A stretch of 64,000 nucleotides of DNA, taken from NCBI GenBank assembly GCA_022497145.1, contig MU385861.1:189934-253933 (forward strand), read 5' to 3'. Shown one piece after another: positions 11,520-23,608 of this stretch. This stretch comes from Rostrohypoxylon terebratum. Its lineage: Eukaryota; Ascomycota; Sordariomycetes; Xylariales; Hypoxylaceae. The position numbers and the translations under genes were made by a program. Under the pieces are notes generated by a model. That model had not been told where the DNA came from. It searched no databases and was given only the letters and a program-made list of their open reading frames with translations. Position 1 is the first letter of the stretch. Every line of letters starts with the position of its first letter.

Positions 11520-13633
11520 ATGTCGAGTAGACTTGCGAGAGGGTTGAGGCGAATTGCCCTTCCTACCACGATCGCAGCGGTCGGTGGTGGTGCCCTTCTT
11601 TATTCATACCGACCCCGAAATATTCCCGGCTTCGAAGGTGCCGCCGTCCCTCCTCCCATCTACGGCGCAGATGGCACATTTAAACTCCCACGATTTCCTA
11701 AGGTGAAGTCGCGTGACGAGCAGATTGCCGAGTTGAAGAATAGCAATTCCGAAGAGCAAGAATATGATATGCTTGTGATTGGCGGTGGAGCTACTGGTGC
11801 CGGTGTTGCCTTGGACGCTGTTACTCGAGGCCTCAAAGTAGCAGTTGTCGAACGAGACGACTTTAGCAGCGGCACCAGCAGCAAGAGCACCAAGCTTGTG
11901 CACGGTGGTGTAAGATATCTGGAGAAGGCCGTGTGGAATTTGGATTATAACCAGTACGAGTTAGTCAAAGAAGCCCTCAAGGAACGAAAATACTTCTTAC
12001 AGACCGCTCCGCACTTGAGCTCGTGGCTACCAATTATGCTGCCTCTGGACAAATGGTGGAAAGCGCCATATTACTGGGCCGGCACTAAGTTCTATGATTT
12101 CCTCGCTGGCAGCGAAGGCATAGAGAGCTCCTATTTCTTAACCAGAAGCAAAGCGCTTGATGCATTCCCCATGTTAAAGAAAACGGATCTCGTCGGTGCT
12201 TTGGTCTACTACGATGGTGCTCACAATGACTCAAGAATGAACGTCTCAATTGCCATGACCGCAGCGGTGTATGGAGCTACCGTATTAAACCATGCCGAGG
12301 TAACTGGATTGATAAAAAACGACAGGGGCAAACTTTGTGGTGCTCAAGTGAAGGACCTGATTCCGGAGCGCAATGGTAAGAAGTCCGAACCAATTACTGT
12401 CAAGGCTAAATGTATCGTGAATTGTACTGGTCCATTCACCGATTCCATCCGAAAACTTGATGACCAAGACTGCAAGGAGATCGTTGCGCCGGCTTCTGGT
12501 GTTCACGTCATCTTGCCAGGTTACTACAGTCCTTCAAACATGGGACTGATTGACCCGTCAACATCTGATGGTCGAGTCATCTTCTTCCTTCCGTGGCAAG
12601 GAAACACTATTGCGGGTACAACCGACGAGCCAACAAAGATCTCCCCGAACCCACTACCGGACGAGAAATCGATCCAGTGGATCTTGAACGAAGTTAGCCA
12701 TTATCTATCCCCGGATATCAGTGTGCGCCGTGGCGACGTGCTCGCAGCTTGGTCTGGAATCCGCCCTCTTGTTAAAGATCCCAAGGCCAAGAACACGGAG
12801 TCTCTCGTTCGCAACCACCTTGTCGATATTTCTGAATCCGGACTAGTCACATGTGCGGGTGGAAAATGGACGACGTACCGACAGATGGCAGAAGATTGTG
12901 TGGATGCGGCGGTTAAGGAATTCAATCTCCCCACCAAGCCTTTCGTCAATGCGCCACGAGTTAGCGGAACCGCGTACATTGATGATGGCGCAATTCTAAA
13001 CGGAACTTGCCAGACTCACAATGTCCGATTGGTTGGTGCTCACGGTTTCAGCAAGACCTTGTTCATCAACTTGATCCAACATTTCGGCGTTGAAACAGAG
13101 GTTGCCAAGCATCTCACCGAGAGTTATGGTGACCGAGCGTGGACCGTCGCGGCTATGTGCAAGCCCACGGACTTGCGATTTCCCGCGAGAGGAGAGCGCA
13201 TCTCTCGTCTTTACCCCTTCGTGGACGGCGAGATCAGGTACGCTATTACCAATGAATATGCTCAGACTGCCGTCGACATTCTGGCACGAAGAACTAGGTT
13301 GGCCTTCCTCAACGCCCAGGCCGCGCTTGAGTGTCTTCCCAAGATCATTGATATCATGAGCCAAGAGCTGAAATGGGACCGAACGAGACAAGAGCGGGAG
13401 TGGAAAGACAGTAAGTTCTCATAGCGGGTTTCTCCCCGCTCACATATTAAGAAAATCAAATACTAATCAGTATCATCAACTTAGCTGTTGCATTCTTGCA
13501 ATCAATGGGCTTGCCAGAGCCTATGCTGACTGCCACTAGGGCGCAGGTCGAGAAGGGTAAGCTCGACTTCAGCTCATCGCTCGAGTATAAGATGTACTCG
13601 AGACACGATAAGCCACCCGTAGCAGAGGAGTAA
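11520..13633 (+). CDS. GUT2: Mitochondrial FAD-dependent glycerol-3-phosphate dehydrogenase
   Basis: The enzyme oxidises glycerol 3-phosphate to dihydroxyacetone phosphate at the outer face of the inner mitochondrial membrane and passes electrons to ubiquinone. It serves glycerol catabolism and the glycerol-3-phosphate shuttle. Exons 11520-13410 and 13485-13633 give 679 residues; the intron (GTAAGT, TACTAAT branch, TTAG) lies near the 3' end and joins WKD to TVAFLQ. Residues 1-30 are basic then hydrophobic, consistent with a mitochondrial presequence or anchor. The FAD dinucleotide motif GGGATGAG is at residues 88-95, followed by VVERDDF and the family signature SSKSTKLVHGGVRYLE. IAGTTDEPT and CAGGKWTTYRQMAED further on are also typical. 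Length is near the yeast Gut2 size of about 650. The start is chosen as the ATG that begins the presequence. Confidence 0.96.
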
Positions 13634-15055
13634 ATCCATAAAGGGTATGGAAAGAAGAAGTCGTATCTAATTGCTCAAATAGGTGCGATATCATAGATAT
13701 ATCTTAGATATATAATACCAGCTAGTAGAACAAAGGGTTGTATAAGGGAAAAGAAACGAACCCACCAAATTAGTTGTAATGTGAAATCACATCATAGACG
13801 GAAATAACGGAATCGGGGCGAAGGGCATATTTCTGGGCGTATTAGTGCTTTTTTCCCTTTCCTCGGTTAGGGGAGAGGTCCCATCTCGACGCGCCTAAAT
13901 TCTACGTATTACTTAGGTTTTCATCTACGCAAGGAAACGTCGCTGCGACTTAGCGAGCGAGATTTTTTTTTTTTCTCTTTTCTTCATCTAGCTAGGGGCG
14001 TGGAAATGTCATAGCCTAGGTTGGCTAAGACGGGGGGTTGCGATACATACATAGTCGACTGGATAATAATGAAAAGACTACGAACCACACCATTTTCCCT
14101 TGCCTCGGTCTTCGGATGAGGTAATGTCATGTGTGTGCTCTGAAATGCGGTCACTCGGAATAGGACTTTTGCGTCGCGTACATAATAGGAGTTTGATGGG
14201 GCCGGTGTGTGTAGTAATACGGTGTGGCCGAGACAAAAGTCGACGATATCTAAGTTTATGTAGACTTCGGAGTGGGTAGCTTACTTAAGGTATGTTGGAG
14301 AGTGGACACGGCATTAGCATTGCAACCTACCATCGCGCAATCATGGGACGATTTATAACATCACATTCATGATTCAAATCAAGGCACATGGCACGGGAAG
14401 GAAGTTTGGCGAGTAATGTAGCATGGCAAGTTTTTGTTCATTTGTAAAAAAGTGTATGTACAATGACCTTCAAGACTATATTCACAAAACGCTCCGACGA
14501 TTATTGGTATCTCGACATATGCCATCAAGCTTCTCTTCGCGCAGGTCGTCTTTAAACTGTATCCGTAATATGTCCCGCTCTAAACAATGCTGGTTTTCGC
14601 GTAAAATTGTCCAGAGCCCAAAATCTTTCGCAGCCCGTCCACATTTACATGTTCCACAAAACGATGCTGCTAAACCCAGACCAAATCCGAATATGTGTGA
14701 TGATATATGAGCGGAAAATTCGTATCTTCTAGTTAAGAGCAAAAAATGATATCCAGGCGTCTCGTTAATCCGGTTTGAACGCCTCGCCAAAGAAGTAAAC
14801 AAAAAAAAATCCGTTTGGTTTCCCAGTCTATACCCTTGTTTGTGTCCGTGTATTTTTGAATGCTTGCCGCCCAAGGACCCGGTTGCCCGGTGTCCTGATA
14901 TTTAACGCCACGTAAATGCTATCCCAAATCATCAATGCCGAATAATTTTTGTAAGGTCGTTCCTCCGAGAGGCTCCCATGTGGTTAATCGAATCATTAAT
15001 CCAGCTCTAGTCGCGATTCGACAACAATATTATTTCCGATTAAACCAAGAAATAA
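13634..15055. other. Intergenic spacer between GUT2 and the RGS gene
   Basis: Convergent spacer of about 1.4 kb with T-tracts and no recognisable gene. Short overlapping open frames on both strands at 14423-14874 lack any family features. Confidence 0.45.
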
Positions 15056-16837
15056 TTAGAATCCATTCATCCTTCTTCCCGATGCAGACCATACTCGTTG
15101 GAGAAGGCCTCGCTTGCCGACGTCGGGTTTCCGATACTCGCACTGACAGGGACACATGGCCTCAGCGCTGACACTGTACTTCATCTTGCGATCAAGTTCT
15201 GCCTCCCAACCATATGCATCTTCAACAGAGTTGGTGCGCATGAAGGCCTCGGGATCGACGACAGTAACAGATGAGTCGGCTTCACTTCCTTGGCAGATAC
15301 CTAGGAGATTCGAGAAGTCGCTGAGGCATGTTCGGCTGGCAGTTGCCGATCTTTCCCCATCGCTAACAAGAGTTCCAGTTTCAGTGCCAATTACCGTCTC
15401 TGTATCGGTCTCGGTTTCGTAGTGAGGAAGGGATTCGGGGAGAGGTAGTAGGTGTAATGGTGATATAGGAGTAAGAAAAGTGCAAGGTGACGGCGATAGG
15501 AATGGTAGACCTCTTGCTTCCGGTTCCTCCGTCACCTTGGCGGGTATCTTTAAAGATTTTGGCTTAGTGTTACGGCGACGGCCGCGATCACCATGCCCGA
15601 TCGTAAACGATCCAGTTTCATGCGCGAGCCCCGCTTTCACGGCCACGCCCCCCCTGGCATCTCCACTGATAGTCTGAGGATAACTGTGTTGTCCGGCAGG
15701 CACCCCGAGCGGAATCTGCATTCGTTCACCGGGGTGAGGATCCTCCCAGGACACATTTTCAATTTCGGCAGCTTCCTGTTTTGGTGGTATGGAGCTACTT
15801 CTGTTGCACGCAGTAGCAGATGCGTTAGGTGAGGGCGTGACCTGTAACCCTCATAATGGGGGTTGGTTGGATGATGTTGAACCTGGGCGACGAGTGGATT
15901 TGCTCTTTCTCGTCAACCCCAATTTCGCGCCCATCTTCTTCCAACTGTTTCCCGAGATCGCACGTTGCAGCGTGCTAGGTGATGTGTTGTATGTGAAATC
16001 TGAGGTAGGAGGTGTAGTGGGTGGGGTCATGGGCTCGGCAGAAGACGAATGTGGGCTGCTGCTGTCATCGGTCATCATGTCTACATCTACTGTCTCCATC
16101 GAGGCAGTCGTCGATCGGTTTCCGGCGCCGCTGCTACGGCTGCCCATCATGAACATTGGTAGATAGGATGCCCTTGGCGATGTGCTCGCTTCGTCATTGG
16201 TCGAGACGTCTCTGGGTATTCGTAGACGTGAACGTCCTTGTCTAGGGTCTTGAACCTCTTCCTCCATGCGCGTCTCCAGCACTGGCGGCAACACCGACTC
16301 AAGAAAGGGCACGAGAACCGAATCGTTTATCAAATCTCGAACAATTTGAACCGCTTCATCGAGTTCGGCCGGATCCGGTGGGCTGGCTTTGCAGCAAGGT
16401 AGTTCAAGTAGATAATCGCGAACGTGCGACGGGAGGTTCACTTCTCGCGGAGCGCATGGCATGATGTAGGCATCAATGACCTTCCGCCACAGTGAGCATA
16501 TTTGCGCCGGACCATTGGAGGATTGACGCTGGATCATTTGATAGTATGCGTCTCTGTATCGGTCAGCGTCTAGAATAAATTCCAGTGTTTCCAGGCAGTG
16601 GTTTTGGGACAAAAATGCCATGAAAGAGCTTAGCGTCCACGGTGGTGGTGCTGTATTAGAAAGGATATCTGTTAATGATGGTGGGTTGGAGAAAGGCGAG
16701 CCTGTTCGCGGTATGGCGAGGCTCGTCGGGCGTGAAGTGTCCATTGCAGTTTCTTGGTCCCAGTCTTCGAAAAGCGACGGCGGAGGAGACGGGTTCAAGT
16801 AGACTGGCGAGCTTCCTCGTAATCTAGGCTTTCCCAT
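15056..16837 (-). CDS. RGS-domain regulator of G-protein signalling (RgsA/Rgs2-like)
   Basis: RGS proteins speed GTP hydrolysis by heterotrimeric G-alpha subunits. The start is taken as the ATG at 16835-16837 (MGKPRLRG). An RGS fold spans roughly residues 50-185: SLTDILSN...WTLSSFMAFLSQNHCLETLEF, then SLWRKVIDAYI and EAVQIVRDLI...PFLESVLP. An N-terminal RGS domain without DEP or transmembrane parts fits the short RgsA type better than FlbA. A Ser/Thr/Pro-rich tail follows, ending in a basic SWKKMGAKLG stretch. The frame meets a TGA at about 15853-15855, yet the same frame continues open to 15056 with coding-like acidic and Cys-containing sequence. An intron probably removes the TGA; a CTAAC branch and CAACAG acceptor at 15801 are visible, but donors (15917 or 15875) are weak. 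If spliced, the protein is about 550 residues; if not, 328. Confidence 0.75.
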
Positions 16838-19800
16838 TATTCCTTCGAAATTGTGGTGATAGAGAGAACAAGTATCGGGTAATTCGCCTGGCCGTGTAAC
16901 CCCGAGCAAACAGAAGCTCTCGCAGCGAATTTTTAACCCAAAACAAGCTCTGACGCCATATAAATTTTGGCGACTTCCCTGTTTGACAGGATTGTTTCGT
17001 ATCTCGATAGTGAATTCGCACGAAAAACCTTCTATAGACTATCTTCAAGCGGCCTTCATCATATGCAGGCAGCCCGTGGATTCCAAGATATCAGGTTCTT
17101 CTAGCCAATCAGCGGGGTTGTGGTCCTAGCACCGGAGCGGGTAGGAGCAGAAAAGGAGCAAATTTCAAAACACCTAGAGACAGTCAACAAGCCGGCCAAA
17201 ATGTCGTGCTTTTTTGGGCCAGCACAGACTGCAGGCGATGAGTCAGAAGCAACAAGACAATCGCCAATGATCCAAGTAGAAAACAAAAAGTTTGCCCTAC
17301 ACTCAACCTTTCGATAGTGTCTAAGGAACAAACAGACCGGACCTAAACTGGGAAGAGAGACCACGTTTAGGACAAGATTGACTTCAAACTGTTCAAGGTA
17401 GTTCCCAAGATAAAGTTAGGGACTTCCGCGTGCCAAAAGGTCGTGCCAAAAATGTGACGTATCGGTCGTGGTAGGTTGATGTTAGTGGAAACCTTCTGGT
17501 AGTTATGGTGGGTTATTAAGCGCAGGATAGCGGGCAATATAGTTTCCAAGGTCAACAGCTCGCGACGAACATGGCGTGGAATAATTTAGATTCCTAGGCT
17601 AAGGCTAATATTCGTAGTCCAAAGGCCAAGGGAAGGTTAAAAGGTTATTGAGCTTCTAGCAGTTTTCTAGAGCGGAAAACAGTACAACGAACCCAACAAG
17701 CAACGGCTGTGTCGTTTTACGGCGTACTTAGTACGGCAGTCCGTGTGGAATGAAGGACGAAGAAACAGGGAGATCGCGGATGATTCGCAAGGGGGACCAG
17801 GTCACAACAGCTGAATCCAGACGTAACAGAACCAATTGGGGATGGGTTCACGAAGTAATGGCGTTATCTGATGTTTTTTTGTTTCTGTTTTTTTGGTTTG
17901 TGTCGTCTTGTAGGTTTGTAGTCTTTGTGTAATTTTATACAATTGAAGCGTTGAGAGCCGTCGTTTTGATGCGATTAAATGTCGATAAAGCGAATATGTC
18001 GTATATCGTATGTCGTATTAGTGGTATCAATTGACCCTCTTGTCTCTTGTTTCCTATGCGTGGTGAAATGGTAGCGATGGGTGAGGCCGTGTGGAGTTTT
18101 GGATAAACAGTAAAGTCGGTTGGTTTTTTGGTTGGTATATGGTCGAACGAAAGGTTTCCAGGGTAGGTGGTGGTTAACAATTCAACGGTTGATGAAGGTT
18201 ACGGAATAGACGAGACTGAATGGAACAATTAGAGACTCGAAACAGAAGGCGGGTGGGAGAGGGAAGGAAGATTAAAGGGAAAAAGGGAGACAAGTACTGG
18301 TACCCACCTCTTGGGGGTGATCAAGGTACCCAAGGTACCCTGGGATTTCATGTAGGGCGGATGCCCATGCCGACCAGGGTTCTAGAGTGGGTCTACATTA
18401 ACCTCGTCGATTATGGTGGAATTTTTGACTAAGAAAATGGGACAAGAGTTATGGATACAAGTACATTGTATATTGTATATCTTTTTAGCTCATCGTTGAT
18501 CTCCTCCATACTATGTACCTAGTATGTAAGAATCTCGAACACTGACCTGGCGACCTGAACAAAACAATAGTTTACGCAGGTAAATATACTGAGTACGTAT
18601 TACTATTATACTATCAAATACATTATGGTCTTATTCACGGTTTATGATTTGCATCCCGAAAAAAACGAGAGAAACGAGGTGTACTTCTTATCAACAAGAC
18701 GTCGACCAGTTCCCGATGACAATTTATTACTCTTCTATCACACATATCCAACAACCAAAGACCGGGGTGTGAGAGGGGGGATTGAAGAAGGCATCCGGGC
18801 TGGGCGAAAGTTGCCAATTTCGAGGTGCTCAATAATAAACCTCTTCGTCCTTTCCCTCTTACGTACATGTACTTAATCCAACTATCGTATCTTCCGCGCA
18901 ATCAGACAACGACGAAGACCAATTATAAGGCTACGGGTATGTATAATATCGAAACATATTATGCCTATACCTAGGTGATTGTCCTGCTAGTTCTGTTGCC
19001 GCTTTGTCGTAACACTACTATGTACACCTCCGGTTAGGTTTCGAAGCCTTACCTTTCTGTCTGCCTGATTATCTCCGCTGCCGTCATTTCTCACCAACGA
19101 GAGTCTTTGTTGTTCGCCCAGTTCGCTCACTTTCGCCCCGGTCGGCTTCAGCCAGGTAGTATAACTGGCAGTCTGGCATAGCGGACTACGTACCGTACTA
19201 CGTATTAGAGGGTGGCGCGACGCTAGAAGGGCGCTAGAAGAAGGAGAACCAACTCCCCTGTCCAATCACAAGGAACTTTTCAATCGCATCCGAGGAATCT
19301 CATTCTTTTGCGGAATAGTCCGCCGTACCCCTGCTCACATTAGCCGTCCTAAGATAAAGCGGCAAGGGATGGTGGAAGAATGCTAGAAGCACCTGATATC
19401 CGAGCAAGGCCAATCAGCTACTCCAACCCCTTCCCAGTGGTGGGGTTATCGGCCAGCAGTGGTACCACTAGAAAAATAGGGATGTATGTACTATGTATTT
19501 ATCAGGCGAGTGAATGCTTACAAGGTACATGCGACAAACTCCTTCTAGAAACATTTCAACATGACCAAGGGAAAAGCGCATACCTAGTACGAGAATAACG
19601 AGTTTTTGAGTTCGCCACTTGAGTACTTCGTAATGAGTGAGAATTTAAGGCCGCGTACAGCATATTGGGCAACTCTAGCGAAAAATTAAGGCAAGAATCA
19701 TGTACTTAGTGTCTCTAATGTGTTACCCGTTAGCCCGTTACTCCAGAGCCTCTTTTTTTTTTTATAAAAGAAAACTAATACTAGTATGACGAAAGAATTC

Positions 19801-20210
19801 GAGGCGACGATGGCATCATCCCGATTAATGATTGCTTTGTCAAACTCGCCGTTCGAAAAACCCCTGCGCCCCCAAACCACTCAACCACTAAACCTACCTG
19901 GGGGGGTACTTGGGATCTTGGGCCAACCTAATACCCAGACTGCCAGATTCCAGAATCCCAGATAGTCCTAGAAGCTGTCCTAAGCCGTGAGTAATATCAA
20001 GTATTACCTTGTGTACCATCTTACCGCAGATTCTTCTGTATGTCATGCAGATTCCATCCGTCACACGAAACCACGGAACCACAAAACCATGCTCTGGGTC
20101 GTCTCTCGACTATCACGGCAGAGATTGGTAAGTAGGGGAAGTATGGGTTGTATTGGTTGTATATGGTAGCACTTGAATGTTGTCGAACGTTTCGAGAAGA
20201 TCATATTATG

Positions 20211-20228
20211 TAGGTAGGTAGGTAGGTG
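20211..20228. repeat. (TAGG)n microsatellite
   Basis: About four and a half TAGG units in gene-free DNA. Confidence 0.85.
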
Positions 20229-20592
20229 TGTAGACTAACTATCACTCTCTTATTCATCCATATCAAGCAATGTCTTTTGCCCCTCCAGTAAAATGTACGC
20301 GCTGCAGCATCCCGTGATTGTCGCGCAATGTGACTGGCTCGGTCGATATCATCCTAGAAAATTGCGGTATCATCGCCCTCTAGAGCTCTAGAGTCGTTAT
20401 TGGACGCACGCGACCGTTGGGGCCAAGCTTTTCTCGGCAGACGCTATTTATATTAGGTATGTATGTACGTTGCGAGACTCGGGGAGAACCTTGAAGCATT
20501 TCGAAGGCGCTATATTGTATTATTATCATGACTTGATAGGAAGACTCTAACCATCTTGGTGTTTTAAATGAGCTGATCGATTAATTATCCTT

Positions 20593-20619
20593 GGTGGACT
20601 GGTGGACTGGTGGACTGGT
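20593..20619. repeat. Tandem repeat, GGTGGACT x3
   Basis: Three exact 8-bp units followed by GGTT, in gene-free DNA. Confidence 0.85.
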
Positions 20620-21671
20620 TGGATAGTGGGATTATCTATCTGCCTATCTCTTTCGACTCGATATCAATATTGCATCAGTAATAAACGCGCAAGCCGCGTA
20701 GAGTAGCGAGTGGTCAATGGTCGATAATGATGGCACGTAGATCCCCTCTGCCAGTTGGAAGAGAAGGTACCGGCAGTTGGTGAGCAACACAAGGTGGTAT
20801 CAGTGTCTCGCCCTCGTCCGCCAACCAATTCGAAACACTTTACGGGCGCCGGAACATGGAAGACGCCAGTTTGCATCATTGGACATACAACTAAGTGTAC
20901 TCTGTAGTCAGAGTCGAGATCGGCCATGCAGGACACGGGCATAGCACATGCCTGAACCAAGGCCATTCTCGAAACATCGCCGACCCCGCCGATAAAGGTA
21001 AAGGCAAAAGTCTTAAAAAGATTATAGGCGTGAGATCAGCTGCTTACGCTACCATTTCTAGCAAGGCTAGGGGCATGTCATTGGAGGATTCTTCACGGAG
21101 GTGTGGCTGTCATCATTGCTGTATCCGGGAGACGATACCGGGAACTTGATGACTCTAACGACACGAAGGACAGCCTTGCCGGAGCGGCATCGCGACTATT
21201 GATGGTGTTGCATCATCACATCAGGAGTCGCAGATGTCGATGGATCTGTCCACCCCACCATTCTCATTTGGATTTATGGACAGCACCTAACAGTTAACTT
21301 CGCGATGAGGCTAGGTGAAGATGCGAAACCTTGGAAGACACTCCGCTCCTCAGCCAGGCTGGGGCTGAATTCAACACAACACAACACTAATACTGACTTA
21401 GGTACTCTTACTCGTCTGAGTAAGTATATAAAAGTCAGTATTGAGGATGACCAAAATACTTAGTAAATCTCTCTTCACCGCAATTTCGATGTTGTTCTCT
21501 TTCGGAACAGGAGGATTCTTATTGAAAGATAACGGTTGCGACCCCTCCAGCCTAGCAGTCTAGACAGCTAGACACCCAGAGCAGGTTAACAGGCGGAAAC
21601 GCGATAACTTGCGACACTCCAGGGCTGCGACAATGCCGACCAAAACCGCATTCCAGGGGCTTGCTTAGCAG

Positions 21672-21687
21672 CCTAGGACCTAGGTAG
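21672..21687. repeat. CCTAGG palindrome tract
   Basis: CCTAGGACCTAGGTAG. It is the same motif as at 35033 and 35321. Confidence 0.8.
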
Positions 21688-23072
21688 TTCGCCGTAGTGG
21701 TTCGCAGTGCGATGAGCGCAAATGATCAAAGTATGACCCCACCATGGATCCTACTTCGATAGATCACCGCGAATTATTAAAAAGAAAAAAAGGCAGAAAG
21801 TCTTTGCATTGGGTGTAGGTCAGTCTCGAACTCGAAATGATTTTGGTTGTTGGGTTCAGGCTACTAGTAGGCTAGTGAACGGTGTGAACGGTATTAACAG
21901 GTTGGTCCAATAGCTCCGAGCTGGGATCACGATCACTGAGTTCTCCGGTTTCTTGGGCTGCTTACTTCCCTCAAGAAAGGAATGTTGAAAAAAAAAAAAG
22001 AAAGAATAATATTTGAGGTTGAATAATCCATCACACATCACATTGTAACTATTACTTAGCAACCTAGTAGGAACAGAACTCGCAATCGCATCGAATGAAC
22101 CAAGGAAGGGTTAGCCACGGATACGCCTATTTGCCTTTTGCTCCAGTGAACTTACCTAGAAGTTAAAACCTAAAACCTCCAGGGCTAGAACCTGGACGAA
22201 AAATGTACTGCTACGGCGTAAGATAACAAGGCAAGTACAATACAGGGGTACTCCGCAGTGAATCGAATCGGTACAGGGTACACAACATTGAACTCTTTTC
22301 AATCATTCAATGCAACAATCGTATCATGTAGGTATGGTCCATGGATAAGGATTACGTAGTGCCGATCAGGCCCCCGCTCAACGGATGTGATGAAATCCGT
22401 CTATTCGCATAATAAACTTCGTTTCTGGAAACATTCCTGTTTTCTGGAACATTTCTAGATTAAGCTAGTCGACCGGGATTTTTGTCTTAGTTTGCGCTAA
22501 GAGCTCGGACGGTCAAGCCGGTCCCGATAAAATCCAATGGGCGTTTCCGTTGGTGAAGGAGAAAAAAAAATAAGACTCATGGGACCTGGGTTCTTCGATT
22601 CCTTCTCCAACTACAATGCGACGATACGACGATGCGACGAGGTTGTCAAATTTTGGGGATTTTTTTCTTTGTTTTACCAGGATGATCGCATCGTCACGAT
22701 CCAAAGACACGATCCAAGGCACAGGTGTCGATGTGGGTTTTACGACCAATTACTTAAGTGCGAAAAAGGTCACCGACAATCTTGCCGCCTTCATCTAGAT
22801 TCCTGTAGAGTATGTATCGCGCTATTGTAGTTAATTGGCCGTCTTTTCTGTACTATGCAATAGTCTTCGAAAATCTTTCCGACCCAACCAGCCAGCCTGC
22901 CAGCCAGGCCGAGGATCCAACAAATCAAGTAACTCGTTACAGTCCCAATGAACATCTTAGTTGGTTCGAGGATTTGACGCGCTTACCAACTCCTAAACCG
23001 CTCTAGCGGTATTAGGAAGGCAATCGAAACATTTTCTATGCGGTGAAAATTTCATCTGCCAGCTGAGAGAAA

Positions 23073-23098
23073 CCACGAACCCACGAACCCACGAAACC
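23073..23098. repeat. Tandem repeat, CCACGAAC units
   Basis: Two exact units and a third with one change, in gene-free DNA. Confidence 0.75.
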
Positions 23099-23312
23099 AA
23101 GCTGAGGAAGCGAATTAGCCTATCAGACAACGCGATTTTCGCGCTTTTTCTTGCCTCAGCTCCTCTTGACAGCGCCAACTTGTTCCATGCTAGCGACGAT
23201 AGAGATGATGACACACGCCCTACGGCGTAGTTCGGCCACGTCGGCTTAGCAGGCGTAGGAAATCTCCGGTAGCCACGATGCCAAGATGTCGAATGTCGAG
23301 AATATTCTCAAG

Positions 23313-23334
23313 AGTCGTGGAGTCGTGGAGTCGT
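23313..23334. repeat. Tandem repeat, AGTCGTGG units
   Basis: Two exact units and a partial third, in gene-free DNA. Confidence 0.75.
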
Positions 23335-23585
23335 GTACCTTAATTCGCAGCCCGGAGTCCAGAGCCACTGTTTGAGCCGAATATCCTACACCGTCTCCCA
23401 GCGCTACGGGACAGTATCAAAAATTTTCACGCCAGGTATTACCATGTATCATGCTCAGCTCCATCACGCCCAGCCAAGTCCCGATAGAACGTCTAGAGGT
23501 GGGTTTTATCTGACGCCGGGTCGGTTTGCGGGTCGGTCGTTTGACTCGTCCCAACTCCCAACTACACTATGATCTATCTAGTATC

Positions 23586-23608
23586 TACCTAGGTCCTAGG
23601 TACCTACC
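23586..23608. repeat. CCTAGG palindrome tract
   Basis: TACCTAGGTCCTAGGTACCTAC, a self-complementary tract of CCTAGG and GGTACC units. Confidence 0.8.

Noticed and set aside
22960..22975. GGTTCGA-like words suggestive of a tRNA T-loop
   Set aside because: No acceptor stem, D-arm or anticodon arm can be paired around them.
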